The notes: generated from the sequence alone by a model not told the origin. A DNA stretch of 64,000 nucleotides from Fluviicola chungangensis (GCF_007558725.1 NZ_VLPL01000012.1:61189-125188); one strand, 5' to 3'; positions 16,080-24,277 are shown, counted from the stretch's first letter. Translations and numbers: made by a program.

Positions 16080-16796
16080 ATGATAGAATTTTTAACGAAT
16101 TCCTGGACAATTGGAATTGGAGGTGGAGTTATAAGTGGACTTATCGTGTTCTTAATAACTAATAAAATTTTTACACGCAGAGAAGATAAAGAGTACACTC
16201 AGAAAATAGAAATGGCAAATAAGGAGCTATTATATTGCATTCGCCCATTGATTGTAGGTCAAAATCTGCCAAGTCAAGATTTGATTGACTCGGTAATCTT
16301 TTCAACAGCCAGAAAATATGGTGTTGAAATAAATGATCTTTATGAAAACGATGAATTGGCAGAAGATTTAACGAAAGAAATACTTGATACTCCTTTTTTA
16401 AATTCAGAAAGCAAACTCAAATATTGTGAGCTAACATCAAAATTAAAGGAATTAGATATAGTTGAAGAGCCGGATGATCAAAAAAGGGAAGTAATTTATA
16501 TCGAAAAATCTAGACCAATTACGAAAGAATTCTTTAGTATTACTTTGGCAATAATGACAACTTTCACGGTTGCACTGGTTGCATTTATGACTTCAAAATT
16601 TGACTTGTCTATTTTGGATAAAGGAGAAGTATTTAAATGGCCTTTGATAATAATTCTGATAACGGTAATGCCAATAATAGCTCTGTTATTGACTAAAGCA
16701 CTAAAATCTCTTAAACAATTAGATGAAATGAAAGGGATACGAAAAGAAACAAAGGAAAAGACCGATAAAAAGGAGGAAACTAAACAAGATGATTAA
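16080..16796 (+). CDS. three-helix membrane protein, putative effector
   Basis: The 238-residue product has one hydrophobic helix at residues 8-28 (TIGIGGGVISGLIVFLITNK). A charged, mostly helical cytoplasmic middle of about 120 residues follows, then a helical hairpin at about 151-171 and 186-206. The tail is very basic and acidic (KETKEKTDKKEETKQ). No enzyme motif is visible. It is the last gene of the AT-rich island and shares its composition. Membrane proteins with two or three helices beside TIR- or nucleotide-signal enzymes often act as pore-forming effectors, for example SLATT-type proteins; that assignment is inference from context. It could also be an unrelated membrane protein carried along. 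Confidence 0.6.
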   Translation: MIEFLTNSWTIGIGGGVISGLIVFLITNKIFTRREDKEYTQKIEMANKELLYCIRPLIVGQNLPSQDLIDSVIFSTARKYGVEINDLYENDELAEDLTKEILDTPFLNSESKLKYCELTSKLKELDIVEEPDDQKREVIYIEKSRPITKEFFSITLAIMTTFTVALVAFMTSKFDLSILDKGEVFKWPLIIILITVMPIIALLLTKALKSLKQLDEMKGIRKETKEKTDKKEETKQDD

Positions 16797-16830
16797 TCTA
16801 TATTGTCATTCCGGATATTATTAAACTACA

Positions 16831-17781
16831 ATGCCCCACCCCTTCAACCGTCTCCGCCGCGATTACAAATACGGCGGTGCGCCGCACAAGCCGGTTCTGC
16901 TTTTAGCTATTTTAGAATTGATCCGCAAGGGCGAGATTCTCAACAACCGTATTGCTATTACTCCGGAGTTGGTATTGGAATTCAAATCCATTTGGAGCAG
17001 GCTGGTGGTTACTCCTCATATCCCGAACTTTGCCCTGCCCTTCTACCACATGAAGTCGGAGCCGTTTTGGAAACTGGTTACATCAGGCGGTATGGAAATT
17101 CCCGTTACCTCATCGAACAGCATCCGCAGCCTGAACGCCTTGAAAGAAAGTGTAGCTTTTGCCGAAATCGAACCGACAGTTTTTGCACAAATGCTCGATC
17201 CGCTTCACCGCACGGTACTTGAAGAAGCCCTGCTCGACCAATATTTCCCGGAAACCAAAGGCCGGTTCCGTTCCTTGGAAACGGATCTCTTTTCCCAACT
17301 GGAAACGGAAATCCTGCGGGAAGATCCGGTGATTTACCGCAAACGGATTGATGAACTGAAAGAAACGCTTTCCAAAGAAGAATTCGAGGAAGAAGTGTTT
17401 GTTCGGGGAGGCGTTTTCAAACGGGAAGTGCCGAAGATTTACAACTACCAATGCGCCATTTCCGGCATGCGGATCGAATCTTCTACCAACGCGCAGATGA
17501 TCGATGCCTGCCACCTCATTCCGTTCGCGGTTTCCAAAGACGATACGATTACCAACGGAATTGCCTTGTCGCCCAACCTGCACCGGGCTTACGACCGCGG
17601 ACTGATCACCATTACGGAAGATTATTTGGTAAAGATCTCACCGGCTGTTTCGGAAAACGATTCCCCATACTCCCTGGGCCAATTTAACGGAAAACAAATC
17701 CTGCTGCCCAAAAACACCGATTATTATCCTTCCGTAGAAAACTTACGCTGGCACCACCGGGAATGCTTTGTAGCTTGCTAA
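16831..17781 (+). CDS. HNH endonuclease, McrA/COG3440-like
   Basis: The 316-residue protein begins with the segment KYGGAPHKPVLLLAILELIR, found at the N-terminus of a family of putative restriction HNH nucleases. It ends with an HNH_2-type domain: YQCAISGMRIE, ACHLIPFAVSKDDTITNG, IALSPNLHRAYDRGLIT and LRWHHRECF. The catalytic His of CHLIP and the NLHRAYD segment are intact. Related proteins cut modified DNA (ScoMcrA-like, known of the family), so a type IV-like restriction role is plausible. It lies 34 bases after the AT-rich island but is clearly more GC-rich and host-like in codon use. It was therefore probably not acquired together with the island. Confidence 0.82.
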   Translation: MPHPFNRLRRDYKYGGAPHKPVLLLAILELIRKGEILNNRIAITPELVLEFKSIWSRLVVTPHIPNFALPFYHMKSEPFWKLVTSGGMEIPVTSSNSIRSLNALKESVAFAEIEPTVFAQMLDPLHRTVLEEALLDQYFPETKGRFRSLETDLFSQLETEILREDPVIYRKRIDELKETLSKEEFEEEVFVRGGVFKREVPKIYNYQCAISGMRIESSTNAQMIDACHLIPFAVSKDDTITNGIALSPNLHRAYDRGLITITEDYLVKISPAVSENDSPYSLGQFNGKQILLPKNTDYYPSVENLRWHHRECFVAC

Positions 17782-17785
17782 GCCT

Positions 17786-18058
17786 TCAACTCAACTCCCC
17801 CAACTTCCCATAAACTTCCTCCGCAAGTTCCATCAAGGCTTTAGGCGTTCGGTAATTCTCCAAATCATCCGCCTTTTCTATCAGTAATTGGTAGAACTCC
17901 TGGTTTGCTTCGGTGTTGCTGATTCCCATCAGCGAGAAGATCACCGTCACATTTCCCAAATAATAGCTGCCGGCTGAAATATCCAGGTTTTCCAATACAC
18001 CGATCAAGCGGGAAATTTTGATGTCATCTTGTATGAGAAGGATGATATTCGTTTTCAT
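17786..18058 (-). CDS. hypothetical protein
   Basis: The ATG at 18058 (MKTNIILLIQDDIKISRLIG) gives a 90-residue soluble protein without signal peptide. It has an alternating strand/helix pattern: IILLIQDD, then ISAGSYYLGNVTVIFSLMG, then two helices ending in ALMELAEEVYGKLGEL. The frame opens further upstream at 18097, but MILPIYIASINGY is not convincing as coding. I do not recognise the family. It converges on the HNH gene with only 4 bases between the stops. Confidence 0.55.
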   Translation of the reverse strand: MKTNIILLIQDDIKISRLIGVLENLDISAGSYYLGNVTVIFSLMGISNTEANQEFYQLLIEKADDLENYRTPKALMELAEEVYGKLGELS

Positions 18059-18995
18059 ATATCCATTTATACTCGCAATATAAATTGGAAGAATCATCTG
18101 ATCTATATCCGATTGGATACAAAGTCAAACTATTTTCAATCCCCCAATCCTTCCCCGCAAAACCAATCAAAATCCCCCACACACAACCTATCCTTTTTAA
18201 TCGAAACGGTAAAAGCTATACTAAATAGAATAAATCAGCGCGACTGGTAAGCGCGCTTAAAATCTGTGCATTTGCGGGAAAAGAAAAAGCACCGCAGGTG
18301 CCTGAAGCACTTACAATGTCTCCGCAAAGCCAATCGAAAGCGCACGTAACTCCTGCAAACACAACCGAAGCGCTTACAAAGACGCACACATCTGCTGCAA
18401 AGCGATCCGAAACGCTTGCAACGACCGCCGAAACAAAATCGAACGCGGGCTAAGTGCAATCGAAAGCGTCCGAAACAAAATCAAAGACAGCCGGAACAAA
18501 AGCGAAAGCCGCCGAAGTTCGTTCGAAAGCAGACAGGTGTCTTGCAAGAGTGGTTGACTAGTAATTAGCATAACACAATTTACGCGTTTGAAAGCAAGAA
18601 TGATCTACATATAACACGGATCAAAAACGGCCCTTACGCTGAAAATCGTCGTAAACAAGCAAGTGAAGCGTAAAAAGCATTCGCTGTTTGAGTCCGACAC
18701 GTAGTCGTCGGATGAGTTTTGAATGCTTTCGCGTAAAGCCGCGTAGTTTACAGATTTTTGAGTACAGGCCTAGCCTTTTTGCTTACTTTTTTGGCAATGA
18801 AAAAAGTAAGTGCTAATAAAATAGGAAATCGCCCTTGCAAACGCATCCGTTGGATAATCCAAATCCCGCAAAAAAAAGCGCAGAAGTACCTTTCAATCAA
18901 CAAAACGCCTGATTAACAGCTGTTAACAATTCATTTTCAGGAGTTTGGCACGTATTTTCCAAGGCTCACAATAGAACTTTTAAATCTTGAAAGTC
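18059..18995. other. long intergenic stretch with repeats and hairpins
   Basis: No gene is supported here. From about 18235 to 18560 the DNA is a degenerate repeat of CGAAAGCG/CCGAAACG/GCTTACAA-like words, giving spurious Cys- and Arg-rich minus-strand frames. It begins with GCGCGACTGGTAAGCGCGCT, also found in the 112-bp repeats at 19.8-20.2 kb. At 18640-18770 imperfect inverted pairs occur (AAGCATTC/GAATGCTT, TCCGAC/GTCGGA), and 18782-18810 is a perfect hairpin. Confidence 0.6.
18782..18810. repeat. perfect A/T hairpin
   Basis: CTTACTTTTTT and AAAAAAGTAAG pair perfectly around a 7-base loop. It is of the same form as the CATACTTTTT/AAAAAGTATG pair in each unit of the array at 6.3-8.3 kb. 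Confidence 0.75.
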
Positions 18996-19673
18996 ATGAA
19001 TAAAACCACTTTAAACAAGCGCAGTATGTTCGGGAGTGTACATACGGTGCTGGAAGAAAATCAAACGATCTGGATCAGTGTCCCTGCTTTTGCAACGGCT
19101 GTTCAGCAATTCGAAAGTAAACTCTCGGTCCTGGATACGAAACTGAGCGAACAATCGGTAGCAACAACCGGCGTGACCCTGGAAAAACAAGAATCGATGC
19201 GGGAGTTGTTCGATGAGATGCTGCTGGTGCACCAGGCGCTCTACCTGCTTGGGAAAGACAGTGAAAACATGGGGTTGCGGGAACGCAACAAGGTCTCCAA
19301 ATCGAAATTGGGTCGCCTCACCATCGGGAAAGCAAAGGTACACGCCGCCGATCTCAAAAACGACTTGCTGGCTCACGGTTCGTCACTGGAAACATACGGT
19401 ATCACCCCGGCATTTACAACTGCATTGATCGCAAAGATGGACGAACTGCCGGAACTGGTGGAATCAACACGCATGGCACTGCTGCGCCGAAAAGGGATCA
19501 CGCAGGCCATTGAAGAGGTACAGGCGAAAATAAGCGAGATCCTCCGCGACCGCATCGACCGGCTGATCAAAGTGTTTAAAAAAGACCATCCGGATTTTGT
19601 GCTGATCTATCAGCATGCACGGACCGCCCTCCCGCATTCTTCCCGGGACCGGGATAATGGAACTACCGCATAA
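18996..19673 (+). CDS. hypothetical helical protein
   Basis: The 225-residue soluble protein is mostly alpha-helical. Two long helical blocks (TAVQQFESKLSVLDTKLSEQ and GITQAIEEVQAKISEILRDR) flank a central region with LRERNKVSKSKLGRLTIGKA and KNDLLAHGSSLETYGIT. The ATG at 18996 is used; a TTG three codons upstream is the only other start. I do not recognise a domain. The gene lies alone between repeat-rich spacers and ends before a terminator at 19744-19776. Its DNA composition is GC-richer than the AT-rich island and normal for the genome. Confidence 0.65.
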   Translation: MNKTTLNKRSMFGSVHTVLEENQTIWISVPAFATAVQQFESKLSVLDTKLSEQSVATTGVTLEKQESMRELFDEMLLVHQALYLLGKDSENMGLRERNKVSKSKLGRLTIGKAKVHAADLKNDLLAHGSSLETYGITPAFTTALIAKMDELPELVESTRMALLRRKGITQAIEEVQAKISEILRDRIDRLIKVFKKDHPDFVLIYQHARTALPHSSRDRDNGTTA

Positions 19674-19743
19674 TACAGACATACATGGTGCGTGCCGTCT
19701 TCGACAGCCGCACCTTTTCTTTTTACCACTGATGCACAGATAA

Positions 19744-19776
19744 AAGGGAGGCGCCTACCGGTCGCCTCTTTCTTTT
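19744..19776 (+). terminator. terminator after the hypothetical gene
   Basis: The GAGGCG/CGCCTC stem, extended by A/T pairs, is followed by TTTCTTTT on the plus strand about 70 bases past the stop at 19673. Confidence 0.6.
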
Positions 19777-19843
19777 CCCTGGCAGTATTAGTCATTTGCT
19801 TCACTTATTGGACAAGGATTTCGTCTGGATAGCAGTAAAAGAA

Positions 19844-20200
19844 AAAAGCGCGACTGCCTGTCCCGAGTTACTCGGGGTAAGCGCTAAAAAATCTGTGCAT
19901 CTGTGGGAAGAAAAAGCACCGCAGGTGCAAACTATTATTCCATGTAACCAATCCACAGGTTCAAAACACCCATATAAGCGCGATTGGTAAGCGCGCTAAA
20001 AAATCTGTGCATCAGTGGTAAAAAAATGCATCCCAGATGCAAACCATTATTCTATGTAACCATTCCACGCGTTCATAACACCCATATAAGCGCGACTGGT
20101 AAGCGCGCTAAAAAATCTGTGCATCAGTGGTAAAAAAATGCACCGCAGATGCAAACCATTATTCCATGTAACCAATCAGCACGTTCATGACACCAATCCC
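19844..20200 (+). repeat. three direct copies of a roughly 112-bp repeat
   Basis: Copies start at about 19844, 19974 and 20086 with AAGCGCGAC/TTGGTAAGCGCGCT and continue AAAAAATCTGTGCATCAGTG. They end near TATTCCATGTAACCAATCC and CACCCATAT. The first copy is 18-20 bases longer because CCTGTCCCGAGTTACTCGGG interrupts it. A fragment lies at 18238-18290. Confidence 0.85.
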
Positions 20201-20373
20201 CCACCTCATGACAAAAAGCAATTTGCAGCTCCAAAAATTCCCTACATTCGGTTCACACTATTCACTCAAGCCTTTCAGACGGACGCGGCCGGTCCGGAAG
20301 AAGGAAAAAACGGTGAAGGTGGGCGGTTTCCGAAAAGCCTAAGAGTAGGAGCTAAATATTAAAACTATTCACT

Positions 20374-20778
20374 ATGTCAGCAGGTATTGCAAACTCGTCG
20401 GGAACTATCCAATTGGGTAACGGCGCACAATTCTGGGTGTATTTATCCCCACAAAACGACACTTCAAAAATGATCACCAAATGGCAGGTCACTTTCTCCC
20501 AGGGAAACTGGAGTGCCAGCATTTCCAGCGATAACCCGACGGAGCAGATCCAAACACCGGGACTTTCCGGAACTTTTGATATCAAAGTTGAATTATGGAG
20601 CGGATCTACCAATTCATGGCGCCAGATTCCACCACAACAAGGAAGCTCCAACGAGATCGGTTGCAACAGCAATTGCGCTTCCATGGTAGGGATTGTGGCA
20701 GACAGTACCAACCCGATGCCGGGAGCCATCAACGCACATTTCTGGACAACCTGGGATGCCTTTTGCAAAAGAGCTTAA
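20374..20778 (+). CDS. hypothetical beta-rich protein
   Basis: The 134-residue product starts MSAGIANSSGTIQLG and has no signal peptide. It is rich in Ser, Asn and aromatic residues, with strand-like segments (AQFWVYLSPQND, ITKWQVTFSQGNWSASISS, TFDIKVELWSGSTNSW) that suggest a small beta-sandwich. Three Cys residues are near the end (GCNSNCASM, DAFCKRA). I do not recognise the family and assign no function. A terminator follows at 20851-20885, so it is a single-gene unit between repeat-rich spacers. Confidence 0.6.
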   Translation: MSAGIANSSGTIQLGNGAQFWVYLSPQNDTSKMITKWQVTFSQGNWSASISSDNPTEQIQTPGLSGTFDIKVELWSGSTNSWRQIPPQQGSSNEIGCNSNCASMVGIVADSTNPMPGAINAHFWTTWDAFCKRA

Positions 20779-20850
20779 ACCACATAAAAAAAACGAGTAT
20801 GGGAGGTGATTAACCACTCATCATCTTCTCCCACAGACTCGCAGATAATC

Positions 20851-20885
20851 AGAGGTGCCCGCCACGGCGGGTTGCCTCTTTTTTT
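20851..20885 (+). terminator. intrinsic terminator
   Basis: The stem AGAGG-GCCCGCC/GGCGGG-CCTCT is followed by eight T, 70 bases after the stop at 20778. Confidence 0.8.
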
Positions 20886-20998
20886 GTAACCCTACAAATC
20901 TTTGATATTCTTAAAATGCCTGTCCGGTTAATCGCGATTCGAACCGTTTTTAGCCATAAAGCGCTTTATTCTGCGTACCTTCGCAAAAAAGATGTATC

Positions 20999-21337
20999 AT
21001 GGAACAGGCTGAATTCTTGGAACAAAAAGTATTTAATGATTTGAAAAACTTGAATGATGGGTTCGACGAGGCGGCCAATCTCCATTTCAACGAATGGGAT
21101 TTCGCAATCGTATTGGACCGAGCAGAATACTTTGGGATCGGAATCTATGAAATTCAGGCATGGCTTGATGGTGTTTTATTCGATATTGAAGAGCATGAGC
21201 ATTTCAAAAAGAAAGCCACTGATCCATCGTGGTATAAAAAAGTACTGATGACTTTTACCACACTACAAAAAGGGCTTACGTTTACGGCATCTTATAAAGT
21301 TTCCGCAAAGCTTTTGGCAAGGAAATTTGATGTTTAA
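20999..21337 (+). CDS. hypothetical protein
   Basis: The 112-residue soluble protein is acidic at the N-terminus and in the middle (VLFDIEEHEHFKKKA). It has helix-strand elements FLEQKVFNDLKNLNDGFDEA and TLQKGLTFTASYKVSAKL. No family is recognised. A TACCTTCG box about 20 bases ahead resembles the -7 element of Bacteroidota promoters. A strong terminator-like stem follows at 21352-21390. Confidence 0.6.
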   Translation: MEQAEFLEQKVFNDLKNLNDGFDEAANLHFNEWDFAIVLDRAEYFGIGIYEIQAWLDGVLFDIEEHEHFKKKATDPSWYKKVLMTFTTLQKGLTFTASYKVSAKLLARKFDV

Positions 21338-21351
21338 TTGATATTCAAACA

Positions 21352-21390
21352 AAACAAGAAAGGGCGGAAAATTTCCGTCCTTTCTTGTTT
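21352..21390 (+). terminator. long-stem terminator with GGCGGAAAATTTCCG core
   Basis: About 19 pairs (AACAAGAAAGG.CGGAAA with its complement, one G-T pair) end in CTTGTTT. The core resembles the palindromes at 32755 and 47365. Confidence 0.75.
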
Positions 21391-21446
21391 ATACATATCA
21401 TCTTTTTGGCTAAATTATATAGGGAATGCAAAAAAATGATTAAACG

Positions 21447-21971
21447 ATGTACAGTTCAGCTATTCATAAACGCCAAAGCAGGAGATTAAACGGACACGAT
21501 TATGCGAGTGCAGGTCTCTATTTTATCACGCTAAACACTGAAAACCGAAATAAATTATTCGGAGAAATAAAGAATGGGTTCATGCAATTAAATGAAGCTG
21601 GATTGATTGCTCAAAAATGCTGGTTAGAAATCCCGGAACATTTCCCACATGCTACATTGCTTGATTTTGTCATCATGCCTAATCATATTCATGGAATAAT
21701 TGAGATTATTTACAATCCAGTAGGGGCGAAAAATTTTTCGCCCCTACTGGAACCTCAATCCGGATGTACTTCTCCAACAAAAACAATCGGATCGATTGTT
21801 CGGGGTTTTAAAATCGGTGTTACAAAATGGATTAGACAACACACAACAATTCATGAAGTTTGGCAAAGAAATTATTACGATCATATCATTCATGATACTG
21901 ATTCATTTGAACGCATTTGCAAATATATCCGGGATAATCCAAAAAATTGGAATGAGAACGACCTATCCTAA
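21447..21971 (+). CDS. REP-associated tyrosine transposase (RAYT) 2
   Basis: This 174-residue protein is a close paralogue of RAYT 1. It has FVIMPNHIHGII with the HUH pair at residues 80/82 and EVWQRNYYDHIIHD with the catalytic Tyr in the same place. It ends with ICKYIRDNPKNW. A 36-base perfect palindrome inside the gene (21716-21751) encodes VGAKNFSPL (residues 92-100), exactly where RAYT 1 has its own. A third type of palindrome lies just past the stop (21978-22003). Y1-type transposases of this class are thought to act on such palindromes. The reading frame is intact. Confidence 0.9.
   Translation: MYSSAIHKRQSRRLNGHDYASAGLYFITLNTENRNKLFGEIKNGFMQLNEAGLIAQKCWLEIPEHFPHATLLDFVIMPNHIHGIIEIIYNPVGAKNFSPLLEPQSGCTSPTKTIGSIVRGFKIGVTKWIRQHTTIHEVWQRNYYDHIIHDTDSFERICKYIRDNPKNWNENDLS
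21716..21751. repeat. perfect 36-bp palindrome inside RAYT 2
   Basis: GTAGGGGCGAAAAA and its exact complement are joined without a loop, flanked by TCCA/TGGA. It is in frame and encodes VGAKNFSPL. The outermost pairs differ from those of RAYT 1, so the flanks have changed with their palindromic partner positions. Confidence 0.95.
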
Positions 21972-21977
21972 AACACG

Positions 21978-22003
21978 TAGGGCTGCGATGAATCGCAGCC
22001 CCA
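21978..22003. repeat. REP-like palindrome after RAYT 2
   Basis: GGCTGCGAT and ATCGCAGCC pair around 2 bases, preceded by GTA and followed by CCCAG. It lies between the RAYT 2 stop and the glyA stop and may also act as a terminator. Confidence 0.7.
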
Positions 22004-22023
22004 GTTCATATCCATGTATCATT

Positions 22024-23298
22024 CTACCACGTAAACAACGGTCGTGCACTCATCAACGCATTCACTTCCGAACGCACGGATTTGAGCGTTTCTTCGTCAC
22101 CGATATTCATCAATACGCGGTCGATCAGTTTCACGATCGTTGGGATCTCTGCTTCTTTGATTCCGCGTGAAGTGATTGCCGGTGTTCCTACACGTATACC
22201 GGAAGTCACGAACGGCGATTCGGTATCAAACGGAACCATGTTCTTATTTACCGTAATATCTGCCAAAACCAGGTTGTTCTCCGCATCTTTCCCGGTTACT
22301 CCCTTGGAGCGCAAATCAATCAGCATACTGTGATTGTCTGTTCCTCCTGAAATGATCTTATATCCCAATTTGGTGAATTCTTCCGCCATCAAAGCAGCGT
22401 TCTTTTTCACTTGCGCCATGTATGTTTTGTATCCGTCCGACAAAGCCTCGCCGAATGCCACTGCTTTCGCTGCAATCACGTGCTCCAATGGTCCGCCCTG
22501 GATTCCCGGGAATACCGCTGCATCCAGTAGCGCGCCCATCGATTTCGGGTTCCCGTTGTTCCATTTCAACCCGAACGGATTGTCAAAATTGTGACGCATC
22601 ATAATCACCCCTCCGCGTGGTCCGCGCAAGGTTTTATGCGTCGTTGTAGTTACGATATGGCAGTGGTCCAAAGGATCGTTCAGTAATCCCGCAGCGATCA
22701 ACCCTGCCGGGTGTGAAATATCTGCCAGGATCAATGCGCCTACTTCATCAGCTATCTTGCGGATGCGTGCATAATCCCAATCACGGGAATAAGCCGAAGC
22801 ACCGCAAATGATCATTCTTGGTTTTTCGCGCTTCGCCACTTCTTCCATCATGTCGTAATCCACCAAACCGGTTTCTTTACTTACACCATAGAAATGCGGT
22901 TCGTACAATTTTCCGGAGAAGTTCACCGAAGAACCGTGTGTTAAGTGTCCTCCGTGGCTCAAATCGAAACCTAAGATCTTATCTCCGGGCTTCAAACATG
23001 CCAGGAAAACGGCGGCATTTGCCTGCGCTCCCGAATGCGGCTGCACGTTGGCCCAGGTAGCACCGAATAATTTACACAAACGATCAATTGCAAGCTGTTC
23101 TACTTTATCAACGACCTCACAACCTCCGTAGTAACGCTTTCCGGGAAGTCCTTCTGCATATTTATTAGTCAATACGGAACCCATTGCTTCCATCACCTCA
23201 TCAGAGACAAAATTCTCAGAGGCAATTAGTTCGATTCCATGTTCCTGACGCTGTCTTTCTGCAGCAATTAAGTCAAATACTTCCTGATCGCGTTTCAT
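22024..23298 (-). CDS. glyA: serine hydroxymethyltransferase
   Basis: This PLP enzyme interconverts serine and glycine with tetrahydrofolate and supplies one-carbon units. The 424-residue protein is full length. It begins [20 protein letters not shown] and [17 protein letters not shown]. It has [32 protein letters not shown] and HGGHLTHGS, then [12 protein letters not shown] and the PLP-lysine motif [14 protein letters not shown] (Lys about 222). [14 protein letters not shown] lies near the end. It is convergent with RAYT 2 and separated from the peptidase gene upstream by over 200 bases without a clear gene. Confidence 0.96.
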   Translation of the reverse strand: MKRDQEVFDLIAAERQRQEHGIELIASENFVSDEVMEAMGSVLTNKYAEGLPGKRYYGGCEVVDKVEQLAIDRLCKLFGATWANVQPHSGAQANAAVFLACLKPGDKILGFDLSHGGHLTHGSSVNFSGKLYEPHFYGVSKETGLVDYDMMEEVAKREKPRMIICGASAYSRDWDYARIRKIADEVGALILADISHPAGLIAAGLLNDPLDHCHIVTTTTHKTLRGPRGGVIMMRHNFDNPFGLKWNNGNPKSMGALLDAAVFPGIQGGPLEHVIAAKAVAFGEALSDGYKTYMAQVKKNAALMAEEFTKLGYKIISGGTDNHSMLIDLRSKGVTGKDAENNLVLADITVNKNMVPFDTESPFVTSGIRVGTPAITSRGIKEAEIPTIVKLIDRVLMNIGDEETLKSVRSEVNALMSARPLFTW

Positions 23299-23521
23299 GC
23301 TTATTTTAATTTATTGTTCTATTCCAATTTACTTTCTATCCTTAAAGATCAATCTTTTAAACCGCAGAAATCAGATATGATCTACTGCTGGTTTGAACCT
23401 TTTCAACCTTCGAAGCTCATAACGCTTATGCTGAAGCTTCAGCGAAGGCACAGAGCGAAGAAGATTTGACCCCTTTTAAGTCTGGCAAATATAGTTCGAT
23501 TTCCTCAAAAAACGAGTCTTC

Positions 23522-24277
23522 TTACAATCGTTTGATCGAATGCAGTTTGTGTGAATGCACTTCATCAATTTTGCGCGTAATTCCTTTGGAACTAAAGTCG
23601 TCAATGCGGACATATCCGTGTGCATGAATGATCTCGTCTTTATTGATAAGCAATCCCACATGGTGAATATTCCCGGCATCTGAAATGAAAAAGGCCAAAT
23701 CGCCGGCTTCGCGGTCCTCGAAATCAATTTCCTGTCCTACTTCCTGCTGCTGCGAAGAATTGCGGGGAAGCTGGTAATTGAAAACCCGGTGGATTTGCTG
23801 CATAAACCCGGAACAATCAATCCCGAACATGGTTTTTCCTCCCCACAGATACGGGGCATTCAAATACGTAAGCGCAAAGTCGATCAGGGAATCCGGATCA
23901 GCATCCGGTTCGTTCAAAAAGCGGTATTCGAATTTCCCAATTTGGAAAATACCCTCTCCATCTCCCGGACGGTAAAAACCTTTCGGTAAGACTTGTTTCC
24001 CTTCCGGTCCTTCTACGAAGCGGAATTCCGAATGCTCCACCACCAACCCGTCGAGCCAGCGGGAAACTTCTTTGTCACGCAAGTCCTGTACCTGTTTCGA
24101 GTCGATCCAGCCTTCGTAGCCATCCATAAACGAACGGATATGCAGCCATTGTTCTTTTACTTCCAATATTTCAACCAACTCACCGAAAAGAAGCTGTGTT
24201 ACAATTTCAGCCCGGTCACTGGCATCTCCGCGAACGGGAGCAATGCTTGCTTTACAAAACGCATGTATTCTGCTCAC
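23522..24277 (-). CDS. NlpC/P60 (C40) cell-wall peptidase with SH3-like domains
   Basis: The 251-residue protein has an N-terminal SH3-like region (AEIVTQLLFGELVEILEV, KEQWLHIRSFMDGYEGWIDS). A C-terminal NlpC/P60 domain follows with TMFGIDCSGFMQQIHRVF (nucleophile Cys), IHHVGLLINKDEIIHAHG (His) and ARGAG-like structure replaced by GYVRIDDF. Such enzymes cut peptidoglycan stem peptides, often gamma-D-Glu-diaminopimelate bonds. No signal peptide is visible, so it may act on recycled muropeptides in the cytoplasm. It starts with GTG at 24277, overlapping the TGA of the DinB-like gene (GTGA), which shows translational coupling. Confidence 0.88.
   Translation of the reverse strand: MSRIHAFCKASIAPVRGDASDRAEIVTQLLFGELVEILEVKEQWLHIRSFMDGYEGWIDSKQVQDLRDKEVSRWLDGLVVEHSEFRFVEGPEGKQVLPKGFYRPGDGEGIFQIGKFEYRFLNEPDADPDSLIDFALTYLNAPYLWGGKTMFGIDCSGFMQQIHRVFNYQLPRNSSQQQEVGQEIDFEDREAGDLAFFISDAGNIHHVGLLINKDEIIHAHGYVRIDDFSSKGITRKIDEVHSHKLHSIKRL

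Larger units (their letters stand above)
19674..20373. other. non-coding, repeat-rich spacer
   Basis: This stretch holds a terminator (19744-19776), an inverted copy of the word ATCTGTGCATCAGTGGTAAA (at 19725-19744) and three direct copies of a roughly 112-bp unit (19844-20200). An AT/GC-mixed tail leads into the next gene. Short frames here follow the repeats and are not supported as genes. Confidence 0.65.

Noticed and set aside
13338..16796. Standard Thoeris system
   Set aside because: The TIR-like gene fits ThsB, but no SIR2-SLOG or macro-domain ThsA is encoded nearby. A Thoeris call would go beyond the sequence.
13240..16830. Prophage, integrative element or att sites
   Set aside because: I saw no integrase, tRNA-based att site, phage structural gene or clear direct repeats at the island edges.
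18235..18571. Cys/Arg-rich minus-strand frames
   Set aside because: Their odd composition follows from the degenerate CGAAAGCG-type word repeat and not from a protein.
19844..20200. CRISPR array or minisatellite
   Set aside because: There are only three copies with a 112-bp period and the between-repeat sequence is also repeated, so there are no spacers.
22024..22170. Plus-strand frame running from RAYT 2 into glyA
   Set aside because: It is out of frame with RAYT 2 and antisense to the glyA C-terminal coding sequence.
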